64,000 bases of DNA from Virgibacillus proomii (GTDB taxonomy: Bacteria; Bacillota; Bacilli; Bacillales; Amphibacillaceae), in contig NZ_FUFN01000010.1 in the NCBI RefSeq assembly GCF_900162615.1, forward strand, positions 1,370,149 through 1,434,148. Direction: 5' to 3'. The translations under genes were made by a program, and so were the position numbers. The notes under the pieces were generated by a model. It ran no database searches, was not told the origin of the DNA, and was given only the letters and a program-made list of their open reading frames with translations. Positions 7,410 through 16,229 of the stretch are shown in pieces. Each line of letters starts with the position of its first letter. The first letter of the stretch is position 1.

Positions 7410-8384
7410 ATGACGAAAAAAGTGTTATTGTTTGGCGATGTTGGTATTGATGATACGGTTGCACTTATTTATGCATATTTTAATGCTGCTATTGATATTG
7501 TAGGAATTGTAGCAGACTATGGCAATATTTCAAGGCAGAATGCACTGATTAATATTCATTATGTAAAAAGTCTCTTTCCTTCAGAGGAAGTAAAGAAGAT
7601 TAAAGTGATTGCCGGAGCTCATATTCCAATGACTGGTGAAGATCCAAAATATGTACCGGAAATCCATGGGGAATATGGATTGGGTCCGATCATTCCTCCT
7701 AAGATGCTGCATGATGGAATAAGTGATAATTTTTTTGAAGTTGTCGAGATTATTAAAAAATATAAAGAAGAAGATTTAATTATTGTTAATATTGGCAGAT
7801 TAACTTCTTTAGCCAGTTTATTTATCTTGTATGAATCATTAATGAACACTGTAAAAGCGTATTACATTATGGGAGGAGCATTCTGGATTCCTGGTAATAT
7901 TACAGCAGTTTCGGAAGCAAATTTTTATGGTGACCCTGCCGCAGCCCAAGTGGTTTTAGCAAACGCAAAAAATGTTAAGATTATTCCTTTAAATGCAACA
8001 AATCAAGCGATTGCTACCCCAAAGATGGTAAACTATATTGATCAAGTAGGTAAAGTACCTCTCATTAAAATATTGCTAGATTATTATTATGATTTTTACA
8101 AGAAGCGAAATCCATCTATCCAAGGATCCCCTTTACATGATGTACTGACACTGATGGCAGTGATTCATCCAGGTATGTTGACATATCAAAGTCATCCTGT
8201 CTATATTGTTCAGGATGTTGCAGGAATAGCAAGAGGCCAGAGCATTGCTGATATTCGTCCATATGTCGATTTGAAAAGTGATACCCAAGGAGATTCAGTG
8301 GTTGGCGGAGAAGTTCATGAAATTGCTTTTGAATTGGATTACGCTACCTTTTATTATGATTTTATGTCGGTGATGACTAAATGA
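7410..8384 (+). CDS. Nucleoside hydrolase (inosine-uridine preferring family)
   Basis: This 324-residue cytoplasmic enzyme would cleave the N-glycosidic bond of ribonucleosides for salvage. FGDVGIDDTVALIYAYF at residues 8-24 corresponds to the calcium-binding DxDPGxDDA loop of the family. NIGRLTSLASL, YIMGGAFWIPGNITAVSEANFYGDPAAAQVV (residues about 152-182) and PLHDVLTLMAVIHPG are also typical. The first Asp of the usual DxD is replaced in the GDVG version, so substrate range may differ. GGGGGAAG precedes the ATG. The gene stands alone, with repeat A upstream and convergent ptsI downstream. Confidence 0.85.
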   Translation: MTKKVLLFGDVGIDDTVALIYAYFNAAIDIVGIVADYGNISRQNALINIHYVKSLFPSEEVKKIKVIAGAHIPMTGEDPKYVPEIHGEYGLGPIIPPKMLHDGISDNFFEVVEIIKKYKEEDLIIVNIGRLTSLASLFILYESLMNTVKAYYIMGGAFWIPGNITAVSEANFYGDPAAAQVVLANAKNVKIIPLNATNQAIATPKMVNYIDQVGKVPLIKILLDYYYDFYKKRNPSIQGSPLHDVLTLMAVIHPGMLTYQSHPVYIVQDVAGIARGQSIADIRPYVDLKSDTQGDSVVGGEVHEIAFELDYATFYYDFMSVMTK

Positions 8385-8446
8385 AATAGCTGGATAATAA
8401 AACGTATTTTGTTTAGATATCACATCTAAAAGCAACTTCAAAAAAA

Positions 8447-8477
8447 TACCGCAGAGCAACTAGCTAGCACTGCGGTA
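8447..8477 (-). terminator. Terminator between the nucleoside hydrolase gene and ptsI
   Basis: TACCGCAG pairs with CTGCGGTA. Read on the minus strand, the stem is followed by a T run, so it serves ptsI best; on the plus strand the T tract is weak. Confidence 0.75.
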
Positions 8478-8485
8478 TTAAAGGC

Positions 8486-10204
8486 TTATTCTGTTTTTTC
8501 CTTAATAAATTGTACCACTTCTTCAGCAGTTCCCATGGAAAGAATTTTTTCTTTATAGGAAGCTAAGTTCGCCTTATCCAGTTTGCGGATTTGTGTACGT
8601 GCAGGCAGAATTGAAGTTGCACTCATACTGAATTCATCTAGGCCGAGTCCAAGTAAAATTGGAATGGCAATCGGGTCACCGGCCATTTCACCACACATAC
8701 CAACCCATTTTCCTTCACTATGTGCCGATTCAATAACGTTATTGATCAAGTTAAGAATAGCAGGATGATATGGTTGATATAAGTAAGAAACTTGTTCATT
8801 CATCCGGTCTGCTGCCATGGTGTATTGGATTAAATCATTGGTACCGATACTGAAGAAATCGACTTCTTTGGCAAACTGCTTGGCAATAACTGCAGTTGAT
8901 GGGATTTCAACCATAATACCGATTTCAATTTCATCTGATACTTCAAAGCCTTCTTTTTTAAGTGCTTCTTTTTCATCCAATAGAATTGCTTTTGCACTTC
9001 TGAATTCTTCCAGTGTAGCGATCATTGGAAACATGATTTTTAAATTTCCGTATACGCTAGCGCGGAGCAACGCGCGTAGCTGTGGTCGAAATACATGTTC
9101 GTTTTCTAAGCAAAAGCGAATAGCGCGGAAACCAAGAAATGGATTTAGTTCTTTTGGCAAATCCAGATAATTTAACTCCTTATCGCCGCCAACGTCAAGT
9201 GTTCGAACGACAACTGGTTTATCTTGCATTTGCTCTAAAACAGACTTATATGCTGTAAATTGCTCTTCTTCTGTTGGCAGTTGGCTTTTACCCATATATA
9301 AGAATTCGGTTCGGTATAATCCAATAGCTTCTCCACCATTATCTAATACCCCAATAACATCATCTGGTGTACCGATATTAGCAGCTAACTCTACTTGGTC
9401 TCCGTCGGCAGTTATTGTTGGTTCATTTTTTAATTTTGCCCATTCTTGCTTTTGTTTAGCAAATTCCTCTTGTTTTTTATGATATAAAGCTATTTCATCT
9501 TGTGTCGGGTTAACAATAACTAATCCTTCATTTCCATCAACAATGATCATTTCGTCTTTGTTAACGGTGGTGGTAATCTCTTTTGTTCCAACTACTGCAG
9601 GGATTTCAAGGGAACGAGCCATAATAGCAGAGTGAGAAGTACGACCACCAATATCAGTTGCAAAGCCTTTAACAAACTCACGGTTTAACTGGGCAGTGTC
9701 TGACGGTGTTAAATCATTGGCAATAACAATAACTTCTTCGTCAATTAAAGCAGGATCCGGAATGGAAACTCCTAATAAGTGGGCTTTGACTCTTGTAGTT
9801 ACATCATGAATGTCAGCAGCACGCTCACGCATATATTCGTTATCCATGTTTTTAAACATATCAATAAACATTGTTGCAACTTCATCTAAAGCAGCTTCTG
9901 CAATGACTTTTTCTGATTCGATTTTATCTTTCATTGGATTAATTAATTCAGGATCACTAAGAACTAATAAATGGGCAGAAAAAATCTCTGCATGTTCATC
10001 TCCAATATTCTCTTTCGTATGTGCTTTAATTTTCTCCAGTTCCTGTTTTGAAACTTCAAGTGCTTTTTCCAAGCGCTCTATTTCAAATAGAGGATTATCT
10101 GTAGAAGCTTTTTCAAATGATAAATCTGGGGTCTCCAGCCGATATGCTTTTGCAATAGCTATCCCTGAAGATGCTGCGATTCCTTGAATGTTAGCCATAT
10201 TCAT
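8486..10204 (-). CDS. ptsI: PTS Enzyme I (phosphoenolpyruvate-protein phosphotransferase)
   Basis: The 572-residue cytoplasmic enzyme transfers phosphate from phosphoenolpyruvate to HPr at the head of the sugar PTS. The phospho-accepting His lies in GGRTSHSAIMARS near residue 187. The C-terminal PEP-binding barrel has GLYRTEFLYMG, RTLDVGGDKELNYL, GFRAIRFCLEN, the IGTNDLIQYTMAADR stretch, and the catalytic Cys in VGMCGEMAGD. ATG at 10204 was chosen over longer frames because GAAAGG (10212-10217) is 7 bases away; ATG at 10198 is the alternative. Length matches Bacillus PtsI. Unusually, no ptsH precedes it. Confidence 0.93.
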   Translation of the reverse strand: MNMANIQGIAASSGIAIAKAYRLETPDLSFEKASTDNPLFEIERLEKALEVSKQELEKIKAHTKENIGDEHAEIFSAHLLVLSDPELINPMKDKIESEKVIAEAALDEVATMFIDMFKNMDNEYMRERAADIHDVTTRVKAHLLGVSIPDPALIDEEVIVIANDLTPSDTAQLNREFVKGFATDIGGRTSHSAIMARSLEIPAVVGTKEITTTVNKDEMIIVDGNEGLVIVNPTQDEIALYHKKQEEFAKQKQEWAKLKNEPTITADGDQVELAANIGTPDDVIGVLDNGGEAIGLYRTEFLYMGKSQLPTEEEQFTAYKSVLEQMQDKPVVVRTLDVGGDKELNYLDLPKELNPFLGFRAIRFCLENEHVFRPQLRALLRASVYGNLKIMFPMIATLEEFRSAKAILLDEKEALKKEGFEVSDEIEIGIMVEIPSTAVIAKQFAKEVDFFSIGTNDLIQYTMAADRMNEQVSYLYQPYHPAILNLINNVIESAHSEGKWVGMCGEMAGDPIAIPILLGLGLDEFSMSATSILPARTQIRKLDKANLASYKEKILSMGTAEEVVQFIKEKTE

Positions 10205-10438
10205 ATTCCAACCTTTCTTCATATCAATCACCATTTCTATTTTAACTGCTTGTGCATCATGGTACAAGCAATTACAAGCTAAATTTAAAAAAGTTTGTCG
10301 AAAAAAGAAGAAAATTTATACTGACTTTGTTTAAAATTTCAATAAAAGTTAATTAAATCCATAATTTAACCGTTATATAAGATAAAAACGAATAGTTATT
10401 GAAAGACATTTATTCATTTTTATGGTCGTCTTATTCCT

Positions 10439-11356
10439 TTATATAGTTTCCGTATTAATCCAGTGAACCATTGCATTATAGACTTCCTGATTATTGGAAT
10501 CATTAATTAATTCATGACGACCATCGGAAAATAACATGGTTGTAATCTGTATTAATCCTGCTTGCTTGTATAAATCAGCCGTTTTCCAAATTCCTTTTGC
10601 ATAATCTCCAACAGGATCTTGCTCTCCACTAATAAGCAGTAACGGGAGATCTTGACGGATTCGTTTATTTTTTTCTTTTGACTGGATAGAGATAATACCA
10701 TCTAACAGATCATAAAAAAATTTGCCTGTCGGAACAAAGCCGGTATAAGGATCTTGCATATAATCATCAACCGTTGCACGCGAGTTGCTGAGCCAATCAA
10801 ACCCGGTATTTGGTTTCTTAACCTTACGATTAAAGGAACCAAATACTAACTTATTCATGAATGGAGATTTTTCTTTAGGAGGAAGGAAAGAGGCAATTTC
10901 TCGACCAACGATTGTTTTTAGTAGAGGGAAATATCCTGTCCCAGAAAGGACGGCACCTGCTATTAAGTTACTATGCGTTTGAATATAAGAACGAACAATA
11001 AATGATCCCATACTATGGCCAAAAAGATATAGAGGTAATTCAGGATGTTTCTTTTTTATTTGTTTAGATATATTTAGAAAGTCATCAACAGCTCTAAAAA
11101 AACCATTTTGATCAGCAAAATAACCAAGCATTCCTTGGCGTTTGCCGGTTTCCCCATGTCCCTGATGGTCGTTACCGTAAACAATAAAACCATGAGAGGT
11201 TAAGTATGTTGCAAAGTTATCATACCTTTCTATATGTTCCATCATGCCGTGAGCAATTTGGATTACAGCTTTCGCTTTTACTGACGGAAGCTCCCATTTC
11301 TTTACATGAATATCGAGATTATCCGGGGTGCGGTACCAAAACGTTTGTTTTTTCAT
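10439..11356 (-). CDS. Alpha/beta hydrolase, monoacylglycerol lipase-like
   Basis: The 305-residue protein has the lysophospholipase/monoglyceride lipase layout: oxyanion region AHGMMEHIERY near residue 35, GNDHQGHGETG near 60, nucleophile elbow GHSMGS near 112, the acid in SGEQDPVGDYAKG near 245 and His in DGRHELIND near 280. No signal peptide is visible, so it is probably cytoplasmic and hydrolyses acylglycerols or lysophospholipids. AGGAGG with good spacing precedes the ATG. The gene is monocistronic, with ptsI downstream in the same direction and secG divergent. The substrate is not certain. Confidence 0.82.
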   Translation of the reverse strand: MKKQTFWYRTPDNLDIHVKKWELPSVKAKAVIQIAHGMMEHIERYDNFATYLTSHGFIVYGNDHQGHGETGKRQGMLGYFADQNGFFRAVDDFLNISKQIKKKHPELPLYLFGHSMGSFIVRSYIQTHSNLIAGAVLSGTGYFPLLKTIVGREIASFLPPKEKSPFMNKLVFGSFNRKVKKPNTGFDWLSNSRATVDDYMQDPYTGFVPTGKFFYDLLDGIISIQSKEKNKRIRQDLPLLLISGEQDPVGDYAKGIWKTADLYKQAGLIQITTMLFSDGRHELINDSNNQEVYNAMVHWINTETI

Positions 11357-11569
11357 TTTATCCCAACCTCCTTCTTTATATTCTATCTTAAATATAAATT
11401 TACACTTCGTCTACTTAAAAAGACTTGCTATGATTACAGGATTTATGCTACAGTTATAAATAAATACATATATGAAATTACATGTATGTAAATCCATGTA
11501 TGCTCCTGGTAGCATACGATTCGTACAGAGGTTCAGCTGGTTATATGTTACAGGGGGTATCACGTAAAT

Positions 11570-11803
11570 ATGCTAGGAATTGTAAATGTATTATTAGTTA
11601 TTGATGGAATTATCATGATTATACTGATTTTATTGCAGTCAGGTAAAAGTGAAGGTCTATCCGGTGCAATTTCCGGAGGAGCAGAGCAATTATTTGGCAA
11701 GCAAAAAGCAAGGGGCATTGACCTTGTGTTACATCGCGGAACAATTGTCACAGCGGTTATATTTTTTGTACTAGCTTTTCTAAGCGCATATGTTTTACAA
11801 TAG
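11570..11803 (+). CDS. secG: Preprotein translocase subunit SecG
   Basis: The 77-residue membrane protein has two hydrophobic helices (about residues 3-21 and 55-75) around a conserved cytoplasmic loop LLQSGKSEGLSGAISGGAEQLFGKQKARG. SecG assists SecYEA in protein export. AGGGGG lies upstream of the ATG. The length and the downstream order est-rnr-smpB-ssrA are as in Bacillus. A terminator follows at once, so est may have its own promoter. Confidence 0.95.
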   Translation: MLGIVNVLLVIDGIIMIILILLQSGKSEGLSGAISGGAEQLFGKQKARGIDLVLHRGTIVTAVIFFVLAFLSAYVLQ

Positions 11804-11807
11804 ATAC

Positions 11808-11841
11808 AAACCCTTATCGCTTCAAAGTGGTAAGGGTTTTT
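11808..11841 (+). terminator. Terminator after secG
   Basis: AAACCCTTA pairs with TAAGGGTTT around a CGCTTCAAAG-type loop, followed by Ts. Confidence 0.8.
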
Positions 11842-11998
11842 ATAATTGGTGAGTCTCGATAGACGATGGGCTGTATTGCTTGAATAAAACAATAGTTTCA
11901 TGTAAATCTTCCAAAACGAAAGGTTTGTTATATAGGGAAAGATTCAATTACAATGAAAAAGGGTAAACTAGTTTAGAAGCAGAAGGAGTTAGAGAATA

Positions 11999-12745
11999 AT
12001 GAAAGTAAAACAACCTCAACCATTTACGTTTGAAGCAGGTCCACGTGCGGTATTATTATTACATGGCTTTACTGGTCATTCCGCTGATGTCCGCATGTTG
12101 GGGAGATATCTTGAAAAGCGTGGGTATACGAGCCATGCCCCAATTTATCGCGGACATGGGTTACCGCCAGAAGAAATTTTAAAATCAAATCCAGACCAGT
12201 GGTGGGAGGATGTATTACAAGCATATAACCATTTAAAACAATTAGGCTATAAAGAAATAGCCGTGTCCGGACTTTCTTTAGGTGGTGTGCTTGGGTTAAA
12301 ACTTGCTTACACGGAGCAAACGAAAGCAGTTATTCCTATGTGTGCACCAATGTTCTTTGACAATGAAACTCAGCTTACAAAGGGATTCCAAGCATTTGCA
12401 AGAGAATATAAGCAGTTAGAACGTAAAGAAGCACAAGTAATTAAAGAAGAAGTGGAAGTATTAATGGAAAATTCCACTACATTATTCGAGCAGCTAGCTA
12501 AACTGATTGAAGAAGTAAAAAATAATGTCGACACGATTTACACTCCTACAATGGTCGTTCAAGCTAGAAAAGACCAAATGATTAATCCGGATAGTGCAAA
12601 TTATATCTATGAGAATGTAGAAGCAGAACATAAAACCATTCATTGGTATGAAGAATCTGGCCACGTTATTACGATGGATAAAGAAAAAGACCAAGTATTT
12701 GAAGATATTTATCAGTTTCTGGAAACACTAAACTGGGAACAATGA
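11999..12745 (+). CDS. est: Carboxylesterase (Est30-type)
   Basis: This 248-residue alpha/beta hydrolase has LLLHGFTGHSADVRMLGRYL near residue 20 (oxyanion hole), the nucleophile in VSGLSLGGVLGLKLA near residue 94, and YEESGHVITMDKEKDQV with the catalytic His near residue 223. This is the signature of the Geobacillus Est30 family of short-chain carboxylesterases, commonly placed between secG and rnr. GAAGGAG precedes the ATG at a good distance. It is probably cytoplasmic. The closely following rnr (50-base gap) suggests co-transcription. Confidence 0.9.
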   Translation: MKVKQPQPFTFEAGPRAVLLLHGFTGHSADVRMLGRYLEKRGYTSHAPIYRGHGLPPEEILKSNPDQWWEDVLQAYNHLKQLGYKEIAVSGLSLGGVLGLKLAYTEQTKAVIPMCAPMFFDNETQLTKGFQAFAREYKQLERKEAQVIKEEVEVLMENSTTLFEQLAKLIEEVKNNVDTIYTPTMVVQARKDQMINPDSANYIYENVEAEHKTIHWYEESGHVITMDKEKDQVFEDIYQFLETLNWEQ

Positions 12746-12795
12746 TTATATTTACCATAAAAGGATAACAATACTAGAAAGAAGGTGAAAAGAGA

Positions 12796-14964
12796 ATGAA
12801 AGAGAGAATCCAAAACTACTTTAAAGAAAATGGAACAAAACCATTAACTGTAAATGAAATTGAAGAAGCTCTGCAAATTGAAACGGCTGACGAATTTAAA
12901 GAGCTCATTAAAGCTTTAAATATATTAGAAGAAGAAGGAGAGCTTGTTCGTACTCGTAAGAATCGTTTTGGCTTGCCGGAAAAAATGAATTTGATTCGCG
13001 GCAGAATTCAAATGCATGCAAAAGGGTTCGCTTTTTTAATTCCGGATGATGATACTCGGGATGATGTTTATATTCATCATTCTGACCTAGGTTCGGCGAT
13101 GAATGGTGATAAAGTTCTTGTTCGAATTGAAAAAAGAGATCAAGATGGTATTCGCTCAGAAGGGACAGTAATCCGTATTTTAGAACGAGCTACCCTTCAG
13201 GTTGTTGGTACATTTGAAGATAATCGTTCCTTTGGATTTGTTATTGCGGATGATAAACGCATTCCAAACGATATATTTATTCCTAAAGACATGACAAATG
13301 GGGCAGTGAGCGGTCATAAGGTCATTGCTCATATTACTAAATATCCGGAAGGCAGAAAAAGTGCTGAAGGTGAGATTATTCATATACTTGGACATAAAAA
13401 CGATCCAGGTATTGATATTATGTCCATTATTTATAAACATGGAATAAAAATGGATTTTCCTCAAGAGGTGTTAGATCAGGCAGCAAATACGCCTGATACT
13501 ATTTCTGAAGATGAGATCAAAGATAGACGAGATTTAAGGAACGAAACGATTGTAACGATCGATGGAGCTGATGCGAAGGACTTGGATGATGCGGTTTCTG
13601 TGAAGAAATTAGATAATGGAAACTATTTACTCGGAGTTTATATTGCTGATGTAAGCTATTATGTAGATAAAGGCAGCCCCATTGACCAAGAAGCGTTGGA
13701 AAGGGGGACAAGTGTTTATTTGGTTGACCGTGTGATCCCGATGATTCCACATCGCTTATCGAATGGAATTTGTTCCTTAAACCCCCAGGTTGACCGGTTG
13801 ACATTAGGATGTGAAATGGAAATTGATGCTTATGGAAATGTCGTCGATCATGATATTTTTCAAAGCGTTATCCGTACGAATGCACGCATGACGTATTACG
13901 ATGTCAATCAAATCCTCGTCCATAAAGATGAAGTATTGCGTGAGCAGTATAAGGAACTCGTTCCACTTTTTGAAAGTATGGAAGAGCTAGCAGCTATTTT
14001 ACGACGTAAACGAATGAATCGCGGAGCAATTGACTTTGATTTTAAGGAAGCAAAAGTGTTAGTGGATGAAGCTGGAAAACCAATAGATGTAGTGTTACGT
14101 GAACGATCTGTTGCGGAGCGACTGATTGAGGAATTTATGTTGGCGGCCAATGAAACAGTTGCTGAACATTTCCATTGGATGGATGTTCCGTTCATACATC
14201 GTATTCATGAAGACCCGGATCCAGATAAGCTGCAAACCTTTTTTGAGTTCTTAGCCGGTCTTGGATATGTGATAAAAGGGACAAGTAATGAAATTCATCC
14301 ACAAGCTTTACAAAAGGTGTTGGAAGAAGTCAAGGGAAAACCGGAAGAGATGATTGTTTCCAAGTTAATGCTTCGGTCTATGCAACAGGCGAAATATGAC
14401 CCGCAAAGCATCGGTCATTTTGGTTTAGCAACACCATATTATACGCATTTTACCTCACCTATTCGCCGATATCCGGATTTAACAGTGCATCGATTGATTC
14501 GTACGTATTTAATTGATCAAAAGATGGATCAACAAACATTGAAAAAGTGGAAGAGTGAATTGCCTGAAATTGCAAAGCAGTCATCTATCGCTGAGCGAAG
14601 AGCAGTGGATGCAGAAAGAGAAACAGATGACCTGAAAAAAGCTGAATTTATGCAGGATAAAATTGGCGAAGAATATACAGGTGTCATTAGTTCGATAACG
14701 AATTTTGGTTTATTCGTTGAATTAGAAAATACGATTGAAGGGTTGATACATGTTAGCTATTTAACAGATGATTATTATCATTATGATCAGCGGAGCCAAG
14801 CCATGATTGGCGAACGAACAGCTAAAATGTATCGTATTGGACAAGAAGTACAAGTTAAGGTGGTTGGCGTTAATATTGACGAGCGAACGGTTGACTTTGC
14901 TATCGTTTATGACGAGCATTCAGAAAATAAACGAGTAATGAAGGCAAAACGAGAAAGGAAGTAA
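12796..14964 (+). CDS. rnr: Ribonuclease R
   Basis: The 722-residue 3'-5' exoribonuclease degrades structured RNA and trans-translated mRNAs. It has an N-terminal winged-helix segment (residues 1-65), cold-shock-like domains (about 70-215; GFAFLIPDDDTRDDVYIHHSDLG), the RNB catalytic domain with the Asp-rich site TIDGADAKDLDDAVSV near 255, YYTHFTSPIRRYPDLTVHR near 555, an S1 domain (about 640-710; GVISSITNFGLFVELENTIEGLIHVS) and a short basic tail. GAAGGTG precedes the ATG. Location upstream of smpB and ssrA fits its role in trans-translation. A terminator follows. Confidence 0.96.
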   Translation: MKERIQNYFKENGTKPLTVNEIEEALQIETADEFKELIKALNILEEEGELVRTRKNRFGLPEKMNLIRGRIQMHAKGFAFLIPDDDTRDDVYIHHSDLGSAMNGDKVLVRIEKRDQDGIRSEGTVIRILERATLQVVGTFEDNRSFGFVIADDKRIPNDIFIPKDMTNGAVSGHKVIAHITKYPEGRKSAEGEIIHILGHKNDPGIDIMSIIYKHGIKMDFPQEVLDQAANTPDTISEDEIKDRRDLRNETIVTIDGADAKDLDDAVSVKKLDNGNYLLGVYIADVSYYVDKGSPIDQEALERGTSVYLVDRVIPMIPHRLSNGICSLNPQVDRLTLGCEMEIDAYGNVVDHDIFQSVIRTNARMTYYDVNQILVHKDEVLREQYKELVPLFESMEELAAILRRKRMNRGAIDFDFKEAKVLVDEAGKPIDVVLRERSVAERLIEEFMLAANETVAEHFHWMDVPFIHRIHEDPDPDKLQTFFEFLAGLGYVIKGTSNEIHPQALQKVLEEVKGKPEEMIVSKLMLRSMQQAKYDPQSIGHFGLATPYYTHFTSPIRRYPDLTVHRLIRTYLIDQKMDQQTLKKWKSELPEIAKQSSIAERRAVDAERETDDLKKAEFMQDKIGEEYTGVISSITNFGLFVELENTIEGLIHVSYLTDDYYHYDQRSQAMIGERTAKMYRIGQEVQVKVVGVNIDERTVDFAIVYDEHSENKRVMKAKRERK

Positions 14965-14968
14965 TCCT

Positions 14969-15001
14969 ATCCGCTGTACTTTATGTGACAGCGGATTTTT
15001 A
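14969..15001 (+). terminator. Terminator after rnr
   Basis: ATCCGCTGT pairs with ACAGCGGAT, followed by TTTTT. smpB is therefore probably transcribed mainly from its own promoter. Confidence 0.8.
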
Positions 15002-15126
15002 GGTGGTTTTTAAAATATCACGGCTTATAAGAATTGGTGGAAAACTACTGACGTAACGTGTTGATGCTAATATTAAATAAAAATCTTCTATCATGACGAG
15101 AGATTTCCTTGATTTGTCCCAAATTT

Positions 15127-15309
15127 TTATTTTATGACTTTGAGTCCGTTAACTCGCGAGAGTGTGCGAAACAGTAAACCACCTGCTATGAAATGCAACC
15201 CAATTGTTAGACACAAACCTAATAATAGGAGGTGCATTTCAGCACGGGTGGTCATGATTTGTCTAGAAAATAATAATTGTCGAAATCTTTTTTTGAAAAG
15301 TAGCTCCAT
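15127..15309 (-). CDS. Possible small single-helix membrane protein
   Basis: The 60-codon frame encodes a basic start (LFKKRFRQLLFSRQ) followed by a hydrophobic stretch MHLLLLGLCLTIGLHF. This looks like a membrane peptide rather than a random frame. However, there is no convincing ribosome binding site before the ATG, and the upstream region falls in repeat D. The family is not recognised. It may be a relic. Confidence 0.3.
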   Translation of the reverse strand: MELLFKKRFRQLLFSRQIMTTRAEMHLLLLGLCLTIGLHFIAGGLLFRTLSRVNGLKVIK

Positions 15310-15380
15310 CCAGCTTAAGCGTTCAAGCTACTGGCAAACTTCGCTTTCTTCCTACGATAAGTCAGTCATCGGCTCAAATT
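15296..15380 (+). repeat. Repeat D copy 1
   Basis: The run CTCCATCCAGCTTAAGCGTT, AAGCTACTGGCAAACTTCGC and TTTCTTCCTACGATAAG is matched in the same order at 31735-31822. Both copies lie between genes. Function unknown. Confidence 0.55.
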
Positions 15381-15496
15381 AAAGGAAAAAGCTGACTAAA
15401 AGTGGGCTTGCCGCTCAGGCGTCGGCATACTTCTGTTGCAGGGGATGTTTCCTTTATTCAGCTGTTTGCCAATAGCCGAGCGCTTTCGCTTTTGTT
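15381..15496. other. Remainder of the rnr-smpB intergenic region
   Basis: Comparatively G+C-rich sequence between repeats D and B. No gene, terminator or known RNA recognised. Confidence 0.3.
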
Positions 15497-15588
15497 CTAC
15501 TATAGGAAAGAATAAAATTTTAGGCTTTATCGTATAAGAAAAACTACAGCTTTCACTAAAGACTTAGCAATAAGCTAAGTTTTTCTAA
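15497..15588 (+). repeat. Repeat B copy 1 (intact)
   Basis: Begins CTACTATAGGAAAG and ends AAGTTTTTCTAA. AGAAAAACT pairs with AGTTTTTCT, enclosing two smaller hairpins (AGCTTTCACT and CTTAGCAATAAGCTAAG). The sequence TTTAGGCTTTATCGTATAAG in this copy is the undisturbed form of the site occupied by repeat A at 27932. Confidence 0.7.
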
Positions 15589-15649
15589 TTGGAATACAGC
15601 TGAATATTTGGTAGAATAAAGTTCATGTAAGCAGTAGGAGGAAGTACTG

Positions 15650-16114
15650 ATGCCAAAAGGACAAGGAAAGGTTATTGCACAAAATAGAAAAGCTTCTCAT
15701 GATTACTTTATCGAGGATACGTATGAGGCAGGGATTGTCTTACAAGGAACGGAAATTAAATCAATCCGTGCGGGGAAAGTCAGTATTAAAGATGCACATG
15801 CCCGAATTGATCGTGGTGAAGTCAAGTTAATTAATTTGCATATTGCCGAGTATGAACAAGGGAACAGGTTTAATCACGATCCTACACGGACGCGCAAATT
15901 ATTACTTCATCGAAAAGAAATTGATAAATTAATTGGATTAACTCAGCAAAAAGGCTATTCTTTAATCCCTTTAAAAATCTATATTAAAAACGGCTATGCA
16001 AAAGTGCTTTTGGGCTTAGGAAAAGGGAAAAAGAAATATGATAAGCGTGAAGATTTAAAACGGAAACAAATGAAACGGGATGTCGATCGGGCGATTAAAG
16101 AACATATGCGTTAA
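15650..16114 (+). CDS. smpB: SsrA-binding protein SmpB
   Basis: The 154-residue basic RNA-binding protein delivers tmRNA to stalled ribosomes. Family signatures are KVIAQNRKASHDYFIEDTYEAGIVLQGTEIKSIR at residues 6-39, the HIAEYEQGNRFNHDPTRTRKLLLH central segment and the Lys/Arg-rich tail ending RDVDRAIKEHMR. GGAGGAAG precedes the ATG. It lies 115 bases upstream of ssrA, as in other Bacillaceae, so binding partner and RNA are adjacent. Confidence 0.97.
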   Translation: MPKGQGKVIAQNRKASHDYFIEDTYEAGIVLQGTEIKSIRAGKVSIKDAHARIDRGEVKLINLHIAEYEQGNRFNHDPTRTRKLLLHRKEIDKLIGLTQQKGYSLIPLKIYIKNGYAKVLLGLGKGKKKYDKREDLKRKQMKRDVDRAIKEHMR

Positions 16115-16146
16115 CAAATACGAAGTCGCCCAGAACATTGATGGAC

Positions 16147-16174
16147 TTGACTATTTTACTGGAAATGTTACAAT
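16147..16174 (+). promoter_or_regulatory. Probable sigma-A promoter of ssrA
   Basis: TTGACT at 16147-16152 and TACAAT at 16169-16174 are separated by 16 bases, upstream of the mature tmRNA 5' end at about 16230. The precursor would need 5' processing, as is normal for tmRNA. Confidence 0.55.
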
Positions 16175-16229
16175 AAAAACTGAACAGTAATTAAATAGAT
16201 GCTCAATCTTCCGAGCGTTACTCTTTTAC

